A DNA stretch of 64,000 bases from Littorina saxatilis (Eukaryota > Mollusca > Gastropoda > Littorinimorpha > Littorinidae), in contig NC_090255.1 of NCBI RefSeq assembly GCF_037325665.1, forward strand, positions 25,810,523 to 25,874,522. Reading direction: 5' to 3'. The notes beneath the pieces were generated by a model that saw only the letters and a program-made list of their open reading frames with translations, had not been told where the DNA came from and made no database searches. This document shows positions 22,062 to 33,173 of the stretch, piece by piece. Each line of letters begins with the position of its first letter. Within the stretch, counting starts at the first letter, position 1. The position numbers and the translations under genes are program-made.

Positions 22062-22817
22062 AACAAGTCGCGTAAGGCGAAAATACAATATTTAGTCAAG
22101 TAGCTGTCGAACTCAGAGAATGAAACTGAACGCAATGCCATTTTTCAGCAAGACCGTATACTCGTAGCATCGTCAGTCCACCGCTCATGGCAAAGGCAGT
22201 GAAATTGACAAGAAGAGCGGGGTAGTAGTTGCGCTAAGAAGGATAGCACGCTTTTCTGTACCTCTCTTTGTTTTAACTTTCTGAGCGTGTTTTTAATCCA
22301 AACATATCATATCTATATGTTTTTGGAATCAGGAACCGACAAGGAATAAGATAAAAGTGTTTTTAAATTGATTTCGACAATTTAATTTTGATAATAATTT
22401 TTATATATTTAATTTTCAGAGCTTCTTTTTAATCCAAATATAACATATTTATATGTTTTTGGAATCAGAATATGATGGAAAATAAGATGAACGTAAATTT
22501 GGATCGTTTTATAAATTTTTATTTTTTTTTACAATTTTCAGATTTTTAATGACCAAAGTCATTAATTAATTTTTAAGCCACCAAGCTGAAATGCAATACC
22601 GAAGTCCGGGCTTCGTCGAAGATTACTTGACCAAAATTTCAACCAATTTGGTTGAAAAATGAGGGCGTGACAGTGCCGCCTCAACTTTCACGAAAAGCCG
22701 GATATGACGTCATCAAAGACATTTATCAAAAAAATGAAAAAAACGTTTGGGGATTTCATACCCAGGAACTCTCATGTCAAATTTCATAAAGATCGGTCCA
22801 GTAGTTTAGTCTGAATC

Positions 22818-22864
<47 letters not shown>

Positions 22865-22939
22865 ACGCACATACACCACGACCCTCGTCTCGATTCCCCC
22901 CTCGATGTTAAAACATTTAGTCATAACTTGACTAAATGT
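22062..22939 (-). repeat. R repeat, copy R2
   Basis: Minus-strand full-length copy, from AACAAGTCGCGTAAGGCG (its 3' end) to ACTTGACTAAATGT (its 5' end), with an (AC)n core at 22823-22858. It abuts the LINE fragment at 22945. Confidence 0.85.
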
Positions 22940-22944
22940 AACAA

Positions 22945-23170
22945 CAGCACGAACCATGTTATATTTCAAAATTCTCTGTGGGGATTTTCATAAAACATCA
23001 CAAATGAACTGATAGGAAACAAACTCTTTTCTATGTAAAACATCATATACGCTAACAAGACCCTTTCTTGTCCAATCTTCAAAATACAGTACATTTCCAT
23101 CATAAACAAAATATTGGTTATTCCATAAAAGCGGATTAAATAAGTTATCGCAGACAAGTGCTGGTTTAGC
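22945..23170 (-). mobile_element. LINE C-terminal fragment fused behind the unknown gene
   Basis: In a minus-strand frame different from that of the gene upstream, the sequence reads NPLLWNNQYFVYDGNVLYFE, DWTRKGLVSVYDVLHRKEF, QFICDVL, stop, KSPQRILKYNMVRAV. This is the conserved C-terminal block of L1-type LINEs (WNN...W...GI..V.DL...YN.V). It also matches the LINE at 44629-46421 in style (YSPNRILEYNVVKAAV). Confidence 0.8.
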
Positions 23171-24465
23171 TTGTCAACTTTCAACATTGGGTTGGTGCAT
23201 GTCTCACAGAGGCACTGCAGAAAAGTCCGACTGGTAGACAGCAGGATGTGTTTTGGGCGCCTCCGTGCAAAAGGGGTCAGAGATATTTTGTACAACGGAT
23301 TTTCAGATTTGAACATTTCAAACAAGTCCTCCACTTTCTTGGTCAGAACTTTCTTCTGGATCATTGACACTTTTGACACTGTACGCTTTCCAGGCACATC
23401 GATTGATTCCCTGTCGTAGAATTTCTCCACTTTTGTGTCTGTCGGACGTTTACGCACGTACAGTTGCTTGAGAGTTCTACAACTGTCTTGATGTACTGCT
23501 TGTCGCTTGAGTAACGTTTTAATGAAATTTTGTTTCTGAAGAGACTCTTTGTCCCGCTTCCTGGAAATGGCATTAAATGCCATTTTTACTGACTTCAAAA
23601 AGCTCACTGGTCTTGCGAGATTCGTCAGATTGTCTTTTTCTTGTTTTCTGTGGTATCTGTCCATTCTTATTTTGTTCAATTCCCTCTTCTGTTTATCTGT
23701 CATGGAAGATCTTCTTTTGCACTGCCGAACCTTAGCATTTTCTTTGGTTTTCTTCTTCTGCCTGTCTGCAGGTGTCTCCGCTTTACGAATTATGTTTTTA
23801 ATATCCGTTTTCTTCCTTTTTGCTGCAGTTAGCGGAGAGCTGTTTTTCTTTTTTTCTTTCTTCGCACGAGCCCTGGGACACACACACACACACACACACA
23901 CACCGCACACACACACACACACCGCACATTATGAGTTGTAATGTTGAGTATCGGTATCCTCATAGTTGTAGTTCTTTAATTGTTCATGCAATGATAATCT
24001 CGGTGTGAAACGGCAGGTCTGCAGCAAACGGTTTAAACTGAAAATTATTAACCCGGAGACGGGTTTTAGCGCAAAACATTGGGTAGTTTTTTTCCCGGTT
24101 TATTTCTTTAAAAAGAGTTTTACATAAACACATTCCTAAACCTACCAAAATCTGACACATTTTGCGCGCTTGAATGCATGCGTGCATCGGTGCGTGCGTG
24201 TGTGTGCGTGCTTGCTTGTGTGTGTGAGTGCTTGCATGCGTGTGTGCATGGGTGCGTGCGTGCGTGCGTGCGTGCGTGCGTGTGTGTATGTGTGTGTGTG
24301 TGAGTGTCCTCGAGCTCGTTACAGTCTGTACACTGAAAGGTAATCAAATTCGCATACTCAATTTTTAATTCGACTCTGGATTAGATGGAGACTTGACAGA
24401 AGATTCTACAGATTTGTAAATTACCTGCTCAACTGTTTACGATGTCTTGCTTTCTCGCGATCCAT
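22966..24465 (-). CDS. Two-exon gene for a basic protein of unknown function, 3' end replaced
   Basis: I do not recognise a characterised function. Exon 1 (24465-24425) encodes MDREKARHRKQLS and ends in a GT donor in phase 2. Exon 2 starts at 23872 behind a CAG acceptor preceded by (TG)n, in matching phase, giving ARAKKEKKK. The N-terminal 100 residues are very Lys/Arg-rich, suggesting nucleic-acid binding. Later come KVEKFYDRESIDVPGKRTV, MFKSENPLYKISLTPFARRR and a cysteine motif CLCETCTN. It resembles uncharacterised proteins abundant in marine invertebrates (from memory, weak). After KVDKLN (about 23170) the frame runs out of frame through LINE DNA to the stop at 22966. The original C-terminus is therefore lost, and this is a truncated or chimeric gene of 315 codons including the stop. 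Confidence 0.55.
24181..24304 (+). repeat. (GT)n/(CGTG)n microsatellite in the intron
   Basis: Mixed TGCG/TGTG repeats, with a run of GTGC tetranucleotides around 24254-24280. A second (AC)n tract at 23878-23925 lies against the exon 2 acceptor. Confidence 0.9.
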
Positions 24466-24894
24466 TATGCTCTCCGCTCGTCGGTCCGGTGTTCCCTCCA
24501 AGCCTTGCTCAATACGTTCTGTCTATCCAGGTAGGCAGCATACTCCTGGTCGGTTTTAATTTTTTATCCTTTTCTTGTATTCCGAGCATCGCTGGGCACC
24601 GGACTGTGTTTTTTGGGCCGCGGTCTTAACACTAGCGCGCCGTGCGCGAAGTTCAGAAAACGGCCTAGATGATTGGGAATTCTGGCCCATTATTATTTCT
24701 TCCTGGTCATCTCAAGAGAGTGATGAAGAACAAGCATTTGTCGATAATTAAAGCACGTAATCAATCTTCTAAAACAGTGGTTTTAATTACATACATTATG
24801 TTTGGATGGACAAATGACGTCGTGTGTCTAGTGTGACCTGTGACGACAAATTGTTCTGTCACACAATAATGACAATTCCTTTTTATATTTAGTC
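24466..24894. other. Upstream region of the basic-protein gene
   Basis: CpG-containing sequence (GGGCCGCGG, AGCGCGCCGTGCGCG at 24614-24650) may be its promoter. No TATA box is seen. Confidence 0.35.
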
Positions 24895-24952
24895 AAGTTT
24901 TGACTAAATATTTTAACATCGAGGGGGAATCGAAACGAGGGTATGGTGTATG

Positions 24953-24996
<44 letters not shown>

Positions 24997-25755
24997 GATT
25001 CAGACTAAACTACTGGACCGATCTTTATGAAATTTGACATGAGAGTTCCTGGGTATGAAATCCCCGAACGTTTTTTTCATTTTTTTGATAAATGTCTTTG
25101 ATGACGTCATATCCGGCTTTTCGTGAAAGTTGAGGCGGCACTGTCACGCCCTCATTTTTCAACCAAATTGGTTGAAATTTTGGTCAAGTAATCTTCGACG
25201 AAGCCCGGACTTCGGTATTGCATTTCAGCTTGGTGGCTTAAAAATTAATTAATGACTTAGGTCATTAAAAATCTGAAAATTGTAAAAAAAAATAAAAATT
25301 TATAAAACGATCCAAATTTACGTTTATCTTATTCTCCATCATTTGCTGATTCCAAAAACATATAAATATGTTATATCCGGATTAAAAACAAGCTCTGAAA
25401 ATTAAATATATAAAAATTATTATCAACATTTTTTTTTCGAAATCAATTTAAAAACACTTTCATCTTATTCCTTGTCGGTTCCTGATTCCAAAAATATATA
25501 GATATGATATGTTTGGATTAAAAACACGCTCAGAAAGTTAAAACGAAGAGAGGTACAGAAAAGCGTGCTATCCTTCTCAGCGCAACGAATATCCCGCTCT
25601 TCTTGTCAATTCCACGGGCACTGCCTTTGCCACGGGCGGTGGAGTGACGATGCTACGAGTATACGGTCTTGCTGCGTTGCGTTGCGTTCAGTTTCATTCT
25701 GTGAGTTCGACAGCTACTTGACTAAATATTGTATTTTCGCCTTACGCGACTTGTT
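24895..25755 (+). repeat. R repeat, copy R3
   Basis: Full-length plus-strand copy, from ATATTTAGTCAAGTTTTGAC to TACGCGACTTGTT, with a (GT)n core at 24954-24991. Confidence 0.85.
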
Positions 25756-26845
25756 ATTTCTTCTTTTCAAAAACTGTGATTATGAAGCAGTCATTTGATT
25801 TGCTTCTGACTGCTAGCCAAAAAAAAGAAAGAAATTAAAAATTTTGTGGAAAAAAAAGGAAATTTGCTAAAAAAGTGTCTAGTGTGACATTGTGACGACA
25901 AAGCTTAAATTAGCCAGAAATGGTACCAAACTTCAAAATATAGTGGTTATTTTCATTGTTTTTCCTTTTCACCGACAGTTTTTGTTCAAAACTGGTTCTT
26001 TTGTGTATCTAGTTGAACAACAACATTTTTTGGAAGCTTTTTTAAAGTTTGAGTTTTTGTGACGCAAAGAGTCACGCTAGACACGCAATTTTCAAACTTT
26101 AATAATTTCTTTAAAAAACGGACAAATGGGAAGAAAAACACACAGAACTATGTATTGGGGTTCATGCAATCATTTGGTTTAAATCCAACTGCCCAGAAAA
26201 AAAGCTTATTAGCATTTTTTCTAAAACTATCGAGAGTACTCAAACACCTTGTCAAAATACGTCCCTAAAAAGCACTAATTTGCGTAATGAATGAGGAGCA
26301 GAATTTTAACTGTTTATAGTTAGTCTTTGGTTTTTCTCTGCGATCATCTTTATTCATTAATCTCTCAGAAAAACCAAAAGTTCCATCTGAGTGTACATTC
26401 AGTAAATAGTTACAGAACTTATAAAATACCTAGCGTACCCACAGCACCTTTTGACATTGGCTCATATAGACACTTTTTTCATTGATGCCATAGGATAATT
26501 GTATTGATTGATTCCGTATGAACATTTTTGAATGTGATACCCCCTGACCCATTTATTCATAACATGTTATACAGTACTTTTATGCCGATAATTAAACTCC
26601 ATGTATACTTGGAGGCTAAAGTGTGACCACCGTCCCCACCTACCCCCCCCTCCCCTCCCCCAACATCAGTTTCCACCCCCACCCCCCTTCCATGTCCCCT
26701 GTCTTTTCAACAACCCACCCTACTGTCTATGTCTGTGTCTTGTCTAGGTATGTGCGTGTGTATGCGCTAAGACAGCCATACCTTATGTTGATAAACTATG
26801 TGTACGCTGTATGTTATGTTGTGTTTATGTGTATATTAAAGAGAA
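25756..26845. other. Unassigned AT-rich DNA with a short LINE-end match
   Basis: The minus strand at 26440-26470 shares ATGAGCCAATGTCAAAAGGT with the LINE end near 19700, so an old LINE tail lies here. A polypyrimidine C-rich stretch occupies 26638-26715. GTGTCTAGTGTGAC occurs at 25877 and, in variant form, at 24822. Confidence 0.4.
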
Positions 26846-27010
26846 AACAAGAGGCGAAGCCTTCAAGGCTCACGTAAGAAATCGACAAACAGTAACACAA
26901 ACTCAATCACTCCGTCACACATACACACATACACACACACACACACACACAGTAAGCATAGGTGACACTGTGCAAGAAAGCGAGACACTAGATCTGTGCA
27001 CCTGAATCCA
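26846..27010 (-). repeat. Q repeat, copy Q1
   Basis: It reads AACAAGAGGCGAAGCC, TTCAAGGCTCACGTAAGAA, CAATCACTCCGTCACACA, an (AC)n core, then GGTGACACTGTGCAAGAAAG. Copies Q2 (27512-27731, opposite strand) and Q3 (63202-63415) match it base for base over most of their length. The orientation given makes the hairpin end the 3' end, as in the R repeat. Confidence 0.85.
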
Positions 27011-27511
27011 GCATACGAAAGAGAAAGAGCGAGCTTCAGTATTAGTCTGTACATAAAAAAAAAATGTTGCTTGTATTTTTCTTCCGTTGTATTTTTTATG
27101 TCTTAAAAATAATAAAAATTGCTTTGAAAATGTATTGTGTACCGCAGTCAGAAGTAATTTATTACTTTTGGGAGTTTAGTAACGTGATATCAGTTTTCAA
27201 TTGTTCGTTCACTTATATTGCTTTCAGATTTAACACACAAGAAACAGTAGCACGGTTTTCGTTGCGAAAATGTGCAATGGCAGTGCTACGCGATCGAAGT
27301 GTGTATTATGTACACGTGGTGTTCTTCCGGAAAAGACCGAAGCGACATGTGACGTCAGTCGTTCAGCCCGCGAGCGGTGGGAGGGGAGGGGAGGGGGGGG
27401 GTTAACATGGTTTGTTTGTTTGTTTGTTTGTTTCAGACCCACACCCATATACACACATTTCACATTTAAACCATTTGTCGACCCCCTGTCGATATTTATC
27501 GACTAAGTTCC

Positions 27512-27586
27512 TTGTTGTTATTGTGAGCGGGCCGAGACTAGTTGGCAGATCCAGTGTCTCGCTTTCTTGCACAGTTTCACCTATGC

Positions 27587-27661
<75 letters not shown>

Positions 27662-27731
27662 CGGAGTGATTGAGTTTGTGTTACTGTTTGTCGATTTCTT
27701 ACGTGAGCCTTGAAGGCTTCGCCTCTTGTTA
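27512..27731 (+). repeat. Q repeat, copy Q2
   Basis: Reverse complement of Q1, with a longer (TG)n core (27591-27653) and extra 5' sequence GGGCCGAGACTA, which Q3 also has. It ends GGCTTCGCCTCTTGTT. Confidence 0.85.
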
Positions 27732-27887
27732 ATTCTTTTTGTTGCAGAACAATGACACCCAAGAGAAAACGGCACAGAACAAGAAAAGTGACCAAGAACT
27801 ACTATGTATCATACTTTTCTACTTTATTGTAATCACAATACAATGCACTTTCGACAGAATACAGTGTTTCCTCTGTTGGTTCATGTC

Positions 27888-27937
<50 letters not shown>

Positions 27938-28225
27938 TGTGCATAATGTGTTTATGCAAGTGCACGCACGGGCACACGTTCATGAATACACACACACACA
28001 CACACACTCACAAACACGCACATACACACACACTCACAAACACACACACATACACACACTCTCTCTCTCTCTCACACACTCACACACACACACACACACA
28101 CACACTTTATGAGTTATGAAACACACGAGCATACACGAACAAGTCCAAAACATAGCGACAACAACAACAATCCAACGTATTGTCAATGAACATTAAGAAG
28201 CAAGACACACGTTTTAATTCGGTTG
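27732..28225. repeat. (GT)n and (AC)n microsatellite region
   Basis: (GT)n at 27893-27935 and (AC)n tracts at 27987-28105 with a short (TC)n at 28060-28073. Nothing else is recognised before the 3' UTR of the glycine-rich gene. Confidence 0.8.
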
Positions 28226-28231
28226 GAAATG
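28226..28231 (-). terminator. Candidate polyadenylation signal of the glycine-rich gene
   Basis: AATAAA on the minus strand, about 310 bases after the stop codon at 28540. Confidence 0.4.
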
Positions 28232-28539
28232 TTTATTCAGAAAACAAAAACGAAGCAACTTTGCCGGTCTGGCAACAATTGATTAAGACAGTTGATAAAG
28301 ACACGCAAGTATGCACGGACAATTACAACCATGCCTGTGGACACAGTTTACAAACAAGCTGCGGTGAGCTATTTTGAAGACAGTTTGATTCTATTGAGTG
28401 GACTGTCTTTCAAAACAAACAAATCAAACAACCAATCGTGCACGTAGCCCGCTTCCACAAGATGAGTTGATGGGGGAGAATTCTAGTTGAGAGGAAAAAC
28501 CTCTTCGTTAACAAAAAAACAAAGCCCTTAAGGTATTCC

Positions 28540-29115
28540 TTAATCGCGATCAAATCTACCGCCAAATCCACCCTGTCCTGGTCTTCCGCCAAATCCACCC
28601 TGTCCTGGTCTACCACCAAATCCACCCTGTCCACCGCCAAATCCACCCTGTCCTGGTCTACCACCAAATCCACCCTGTCCTGGTCTACCACCAAATCCAC
28701 CCTGTCCACCGCCAAAGCCACCCTGTCCACCGCCAAATCCACCCTCTTCACCGCCAAATCCACCCTGTCCTGGTCTTCCTCCAAATCCACCCTGTCCTGG
28801 TCTGCCGCCAAAGCCGCCCTGTCCATTGCCGTATCCACCCTCTTCACCGCCAAATCCACCCTGTCCTGGTCTGCCGCCAAAGCCGCCCTGTCCATTGCCG
28901 TATCCACCCTCTTCACCGCCAAATCCACCCTGTCCTGGTCTGCCGCCAAAGCCGCCCTGACCTCGTCCGCCGTATCCGACCTGGTGGACAGAAACGTTAG
29001 CTTTAGCGCACACATACATGTATCTATATGGGTCTCGAAGAGGAGTTACCTTTTACATTCAGACAATACTTGACTGAATGATTTAATGTGGGCGGAGGGT
29101 GAGGTTTGTCTCCCG

Positions 29116-29159
<44 letters not shown>

Positions 29160-29164
29160 TTGTG

Positions 29165-29198
<34 letters not shown>

Positions 29199-32117
29199 AC
29201 AAGCATTTCTCGGAAAGTACCCGACGGAGTTTCATGCAAATTGGTACATACATTATTCAGGGCATTTCCTAAGGCACGTTTCTCCGGATTTTTTGATAGC
29301 GCTATTTGATGATGTCTTTTATGCGTTGTACTGAAAGTTGAGGCGGCACTGTGGTGGTCGCAATTCTCAAAGTTATTTCTTCAAAAGGTTTATCCTTTAT
29401 TCTTAATTGGTTCAGTTTGGACTATGGGATTGCATTTCAGCTATTTACCTAAACATTTTGTTTATGAAATTTTCATTCATATTTTGCCGATTTTTTTTTT
29501 CTCACCTTTTTAACATTGGAATTTGGATTACAAAAGTGATATCGTTGTATTCCTTATTTCCTCTTGATTCCAAATATATATATTGTTTCGTTGTGTTCGA
29601 TTGAAAATGTGCCTTAATAGGGAAACCCGTTGAATGAAAAAGCTATGAAATTTCCCATTTTTGAAATGAAAATGTTCCTGTATATTCCTTTGGGCATTCA
29701 CTTTCATCCGGTATCACTGTATTTTGCGTCATCCTAACTGAATTCTCACTCTCTTGGCGGCACTCCCTCGACTCTAATTTTGAACGTTGCTTGTCTAAAT
29801 TTTCACCAAGTAATCTTTGGCCAAAATATGGGATTTGGGTTTTCAGCTTTGTACATTAAAAACTCATTCATGAAACTTGATTGTCATTCCAAGTTTTTCC
29901 CGATTTTTCCCTTTCTTTATCTTTAAAACAATACTCACTAAATTGATACCCCAGTATTCCTTATCATTTTCTGATTCCAAAAATATATGGTTTAAGTGTG
30001 TTAAAGGTTGAGAATACGCTCAAAATGAAGCAAAAGGGCAAACGGAAATCCTGCTATTCTAAATGATGCAGTGCAGGTCACAGCATTGCTGAAGCAACGA
30101 TTTGTATTTCTGTTGCATATTACGATATCAACAGTCAACACAAGTATCAGAGAGAGAGAGAGAGAGAGAGAGTGGCAAGGAGGGTGAGAGAGAGAGAGAA
30201 GGGGAGAGGGGGAGAGAGAGGACGATTAAAGATAGAGAGAGGGGAGGAGAGGGAGAGAGAGGATGGGGAGAGAGAGGATAGGGAAAGAGAGAAAGTGTGC
30301 AAATGCCTGTTCACGGAGAGAATTATAGCTAAATTATAATTGATTGAAAATATTGTACATTTTCGAAGATTGTCCATATCAAACGAAAGAATGATATTAT
30401 TATTTATAACCCAATCTGTTTATGTTTAAACTGTTCAGCTTCGCTCACAGTATCATACTCATAGCGAGTCATATTGTTACTGAGGTTAAAAAAAAAATAA
30501 ATAAAAACAAGTCGCGTAAGGCGAAAATACAATATTTAGTCAAGTAGCTGTCGAACTCACAGAATGAAACTGAACGCAATGCAACGCAGCAAGACCGTAT
30601 ACTCGTGGTCCACCGCTCACGGCATAGGCAGTGAAATTGACAAGAAGAGCGCGCGAGCGGGGTAGTGGTTACGCTATGCTGCATAGCACGCTTTTCTGTA
30701 CCTCTCTTCGTTTTAACTTTCTGAGCGTGTTTTTAATCCAAACATATCATATCTATATATTTTTGGAATCAGGAACCGACAAGGAATAAGATGAAAGTGT
30801 TTTTAAATTGATTTCGAAAAACAAAATTGATAATAATTTTTATATATTTAATTTTCAGAGCTTGTTTTTAATCCGAATATAACATATTTATATGTTTTTG
30901 GAATCAGCAAATGATGGAGAATAAGATAAACGTAAATTTGGATCGTTTTATAAATTTTTATTTTTTTTTACAATTTTCAGATTTTTAATGACCAAAGTCA
31001 TTAATTAATTTTTAAGCCACCAAGCTGAAATGCAATACCGAACCCCGGGCTTCGTCGAAGATTACTTGACTAAAATTTCAACCAATTTGGTTGAAAAATG
31101 AGGGCGTGACAGTGCCGCCTCAACTTTCACGAAAAGCCGGATATGACGTCATCAAAGACATTTATCAAAAAAATGAAAAAAACTGATGGGGATATCAATC
31201 CCAGGAACTCTCATGTCAAATTTCATAAAGATCGGTCCAGTAGTTTGGTCTGAATCGCTCTACACGCACGCACACACACACACACATACACACACACATA
31301 CACACACACACACACACATACACCACGACCCTCGTTTCGATTCCCCCTCGATGTTAAAATATTTAGTCAAAACTTGACTAAATATAAAAAAGAGAAGTAA
31401 AAAAAATAAAAAATAAAAATAAAAATAAAAAAAAGGTCACGGTGACCTTACTCTTTGAATGATGTGTGTGTGTGTGTGTTTTGTTTTGTTATTATAAACT
31501 GAATAAAAATTTTTAAAGATTTAAAAAAAACCAAAAAAAAACCAGTCAACACAACTATCTCACAGAGGAATACACATACCTTTAGTGTTGCCAGCCAAAC
31601 GAAACTTTATGCAGTTTTTCAGTTCGCGGCATTTCCCGCCAAAATGTAATCAACATTTCTGACAGTGATCACGTTCTGGGGCTAAAGGCTGTGTGCGGTA
31701 CGCCAAAATGGACCCACAAACCATCTTTTACAACTTTCTTTCGAAATCAAACCCAAGCAAATCAAGACTAGACTTCCATGTAGGCTAAGCTTTTGACGTC
31801 ATTAGTTGACGTGTTGGACCTGATGTGAGACTGACCGAGGGCCACGCTTTCCTGGCCGGAGAATGATCAACAATAATTCGTAAAAAATGTGCCGTTTTTG
31901 AATCCTTGCATAAAGGTCAACGTAACAAGGTATTTTTTCAAACGGATACCTGCCTGAGGAACGACTTAAAGCCCTAGGGGCTCCGTGCACCTGGACGGGA
32001 CAAGTTCAGTAACTTTAAAGCAATACTCACAGGCTGGTTCTCCAGGGTTGCTGCCCCTTCCTCGGCCAGAATGAAGATGGCGGGCAGGCACAGTGCGACC
32101 ACGAATACACGATACAT
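28540..32117 (-). CDS. Secreted glycine-rich repeat protein
   Basis: Two coding exons on the minus strand: 32117-32031 (29 codons) and 28980-28540 (146 codons plus TAA). They are joined by a phase-0 intron with a GTGAGT donor and a CCACCAG acceptor. Exon 1 is a signal peptide: MYRVFVVALCLPAIFILA, then EEGAATLENQP. Exon 2 begins VGYGGRGQ and consists of GGFGGRPGQ, GGFGGEEGGYGNGQ and GGFGGGQ units, ending RFDRD, with no cysteine. The predicted precursor is 175 residues. Such Gly/Phe repeats occur in shell-matrix, periostracum, byssus-like and antimicrobial glycine-rich proteins, and the sequence alone cannot tell which. A 5' UTR exon (about 32760-32724) and TATA box lie upstream, and the acceptor at 32137 precedes the start codon by 20 bases. 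Further exons in the 3-kb intron cannot be excluded. Confidence 0.7.
28543..28970 (-). repeat. In-frame Gly-rich coding repeat
   Basis: Units of 27-48 bp coding GGFGGRPGQ and variants. Near-identical 81-bp blocks around 28795-28875 and 28864-28945 show recent unequal exchange. Confidence 0.9.
29050..30080 (-). repeat. Ancient relative of the R repeat
   Basis: The R order is kept with heavy decay: CTTGACTGAATGATTTAATG, a (GT)n core (29117-29198), AAAGTTGAGGCGGCACTGTG, GGATTGCATTTCAGCT and CTGATTCCAAAAATATAT. Part of the middle appears twice. The direction of decay is read on the plus strand, so the strand call is uncertain. Confidence 0.5.
30150..30296 (+). repeat. (AG)n-rich tract
   Basis: Imperfect AG/GGAG repeats. 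Confidence 0.9.
30507..31385 (-). repeat. R repeat, copy R4
   Basis: Full-length minus-strand copy in the large intron of the glycine-rich gene, with an (AC)n core at 31265-31320. Confidence 0.85.
31434..31448. promoter_or_regulatory. Perfect AGGTCA-CGG-TGACCT palindrome
   Basis: The sequence matches the consensus estrogen-receptor element (AGGTCA, three bases, TGACCT) at all twelve defined positions. It lies in the glycine-rich gene's intron, just beyond R4. No functional evidence. Confidence 0.4.
31800..32018 (-). repeat. Dispersed repeat 'V', copy 2
   Basis: Counterpart of 848-1045. It begins about 13 bases inside the intron that follows the signal-peptide exon of the glycine-rich gene. 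Confidence 0.65.
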
Positions 32118-32723
32118 TCTGTGCTTTTGTAATTTCTCTGAAATATACAACATGCAGTATGAAACACCAGGCAGAAAGACAGCAGACACACAGGAATACA
32201 CGCACACACGCGCGACTGAGCGCGGACATGCAGGCAAACATACAGACACGCATTCCCACACGCACAGGCGCATGTATATCCAATGTCTACAAATCGTTTA
32301 AGAAAGACAATGTTGTGTGTGCCACATCGACCCGTCGTATCATACTAAGCGAACAAAGCAACTCAGTGATCCGCCTTTGAGGGGGGGGGGGGGGGGGAGG
32401 GTGCGAGGTGTTGAGGGGGGTGGGGGGATAGTTCAATGTCGTGTCACATTCCTGTTCATATTCATAAAATGGCAACCTAGAACACAGACGTATGTATTAC
32501 GTTTATATTTTATATCCTGACACAGATGTACGAAAACAATCAGATTTTCATACAAACAAAGAATTAGTTTCTTTTTTCTTTTTTCTTCTTTCGTGAGACG
32601 TATACTATCATTATCTTAATAATTCCATCCATCCATTCACCAATTCGGCTATCAATTCCTAAAACTGTAATAAGTTAACATTATTACCAGTCTGGAAACC
32701 AAAACAGAAATGTGTACACTCAC

Positions 32724-32760
32724 CAGACTCTCAGTAAATCTCAAAGCTGGTTGCCGGAAG
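32724..32760 (-). other. Predicted 5' UTR exon of the glycine-rich gene
   Basis: The sequence ending GAGAGTCTG is followed by a strong donor GTGAGTG. The 5' end is set from the TATA box about 27 bases upstream. Confidence 0.45.
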
Positions 32761-32783
32761 TGGCGTACAGAAATGAGTCCTGA

Positions 32784-32791
32784 CTTTTATA
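32784..32791 (-). promoter_or_regulatory. TATA box of the glycine-rich gene
   Basis: TATAAAAG on the minus strand, at the usual distance before the predicted 5' UTR exon. Confidence 0.55.
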
Positions 32792-33173
32792 TCTTTGAAA
32801 AAAGAGCAATCAGACCAAATGCGTATATCATCCGTGACATTGCCTCCTGAAGTTTTAAGTAATCTGAGACATTGATCAGAAAAAGTTTCTCATTGTGATT
32901 TATTTTTACAGTATCAGTACATTTGTAAAGTAGGATAAATCTCTGCGTGGCTTCTGCGGAGTTAGATGGCAAAGTCAAGGCACCAGATTACGTCAACCAA
33001 AGAGTGTCGATCACATGTCAGTGGTAGGCTTTTGCAACATACGTGGGCTTTGATCGTGACAGATTGATATGATCGCTGTCAGGATTATACCAAACAGCCT
33101 GGATGTTCTCTGTGCACAGTAGGATTTTTTTGAAAATGAATACCTTATCTGGATGCATTTACAAAATTAAAAC

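Noticed and set aside
24447-24629. Short plus-strand frame opposite exon 1 of the basic-protein gene
   Set aside because: No domain, and it overlaps the better supported minus-strand exon and promoter.
27739-28119. Open frames of about 100 codons of Cys-Val or Thr-His
   Set aside because: They are translations of (GT)n/(AC)n. The same holds for frames at 6004, 42628, 50820, 51828 and 56502, and for Ser-Leu frames in (TC)n at 9658 and 47572.
28410-29015. Frame rich in DQDRVDLAV on the minus strand
   Set aside because: It is the shadow of the glycine-rich repeat exon in another frame.
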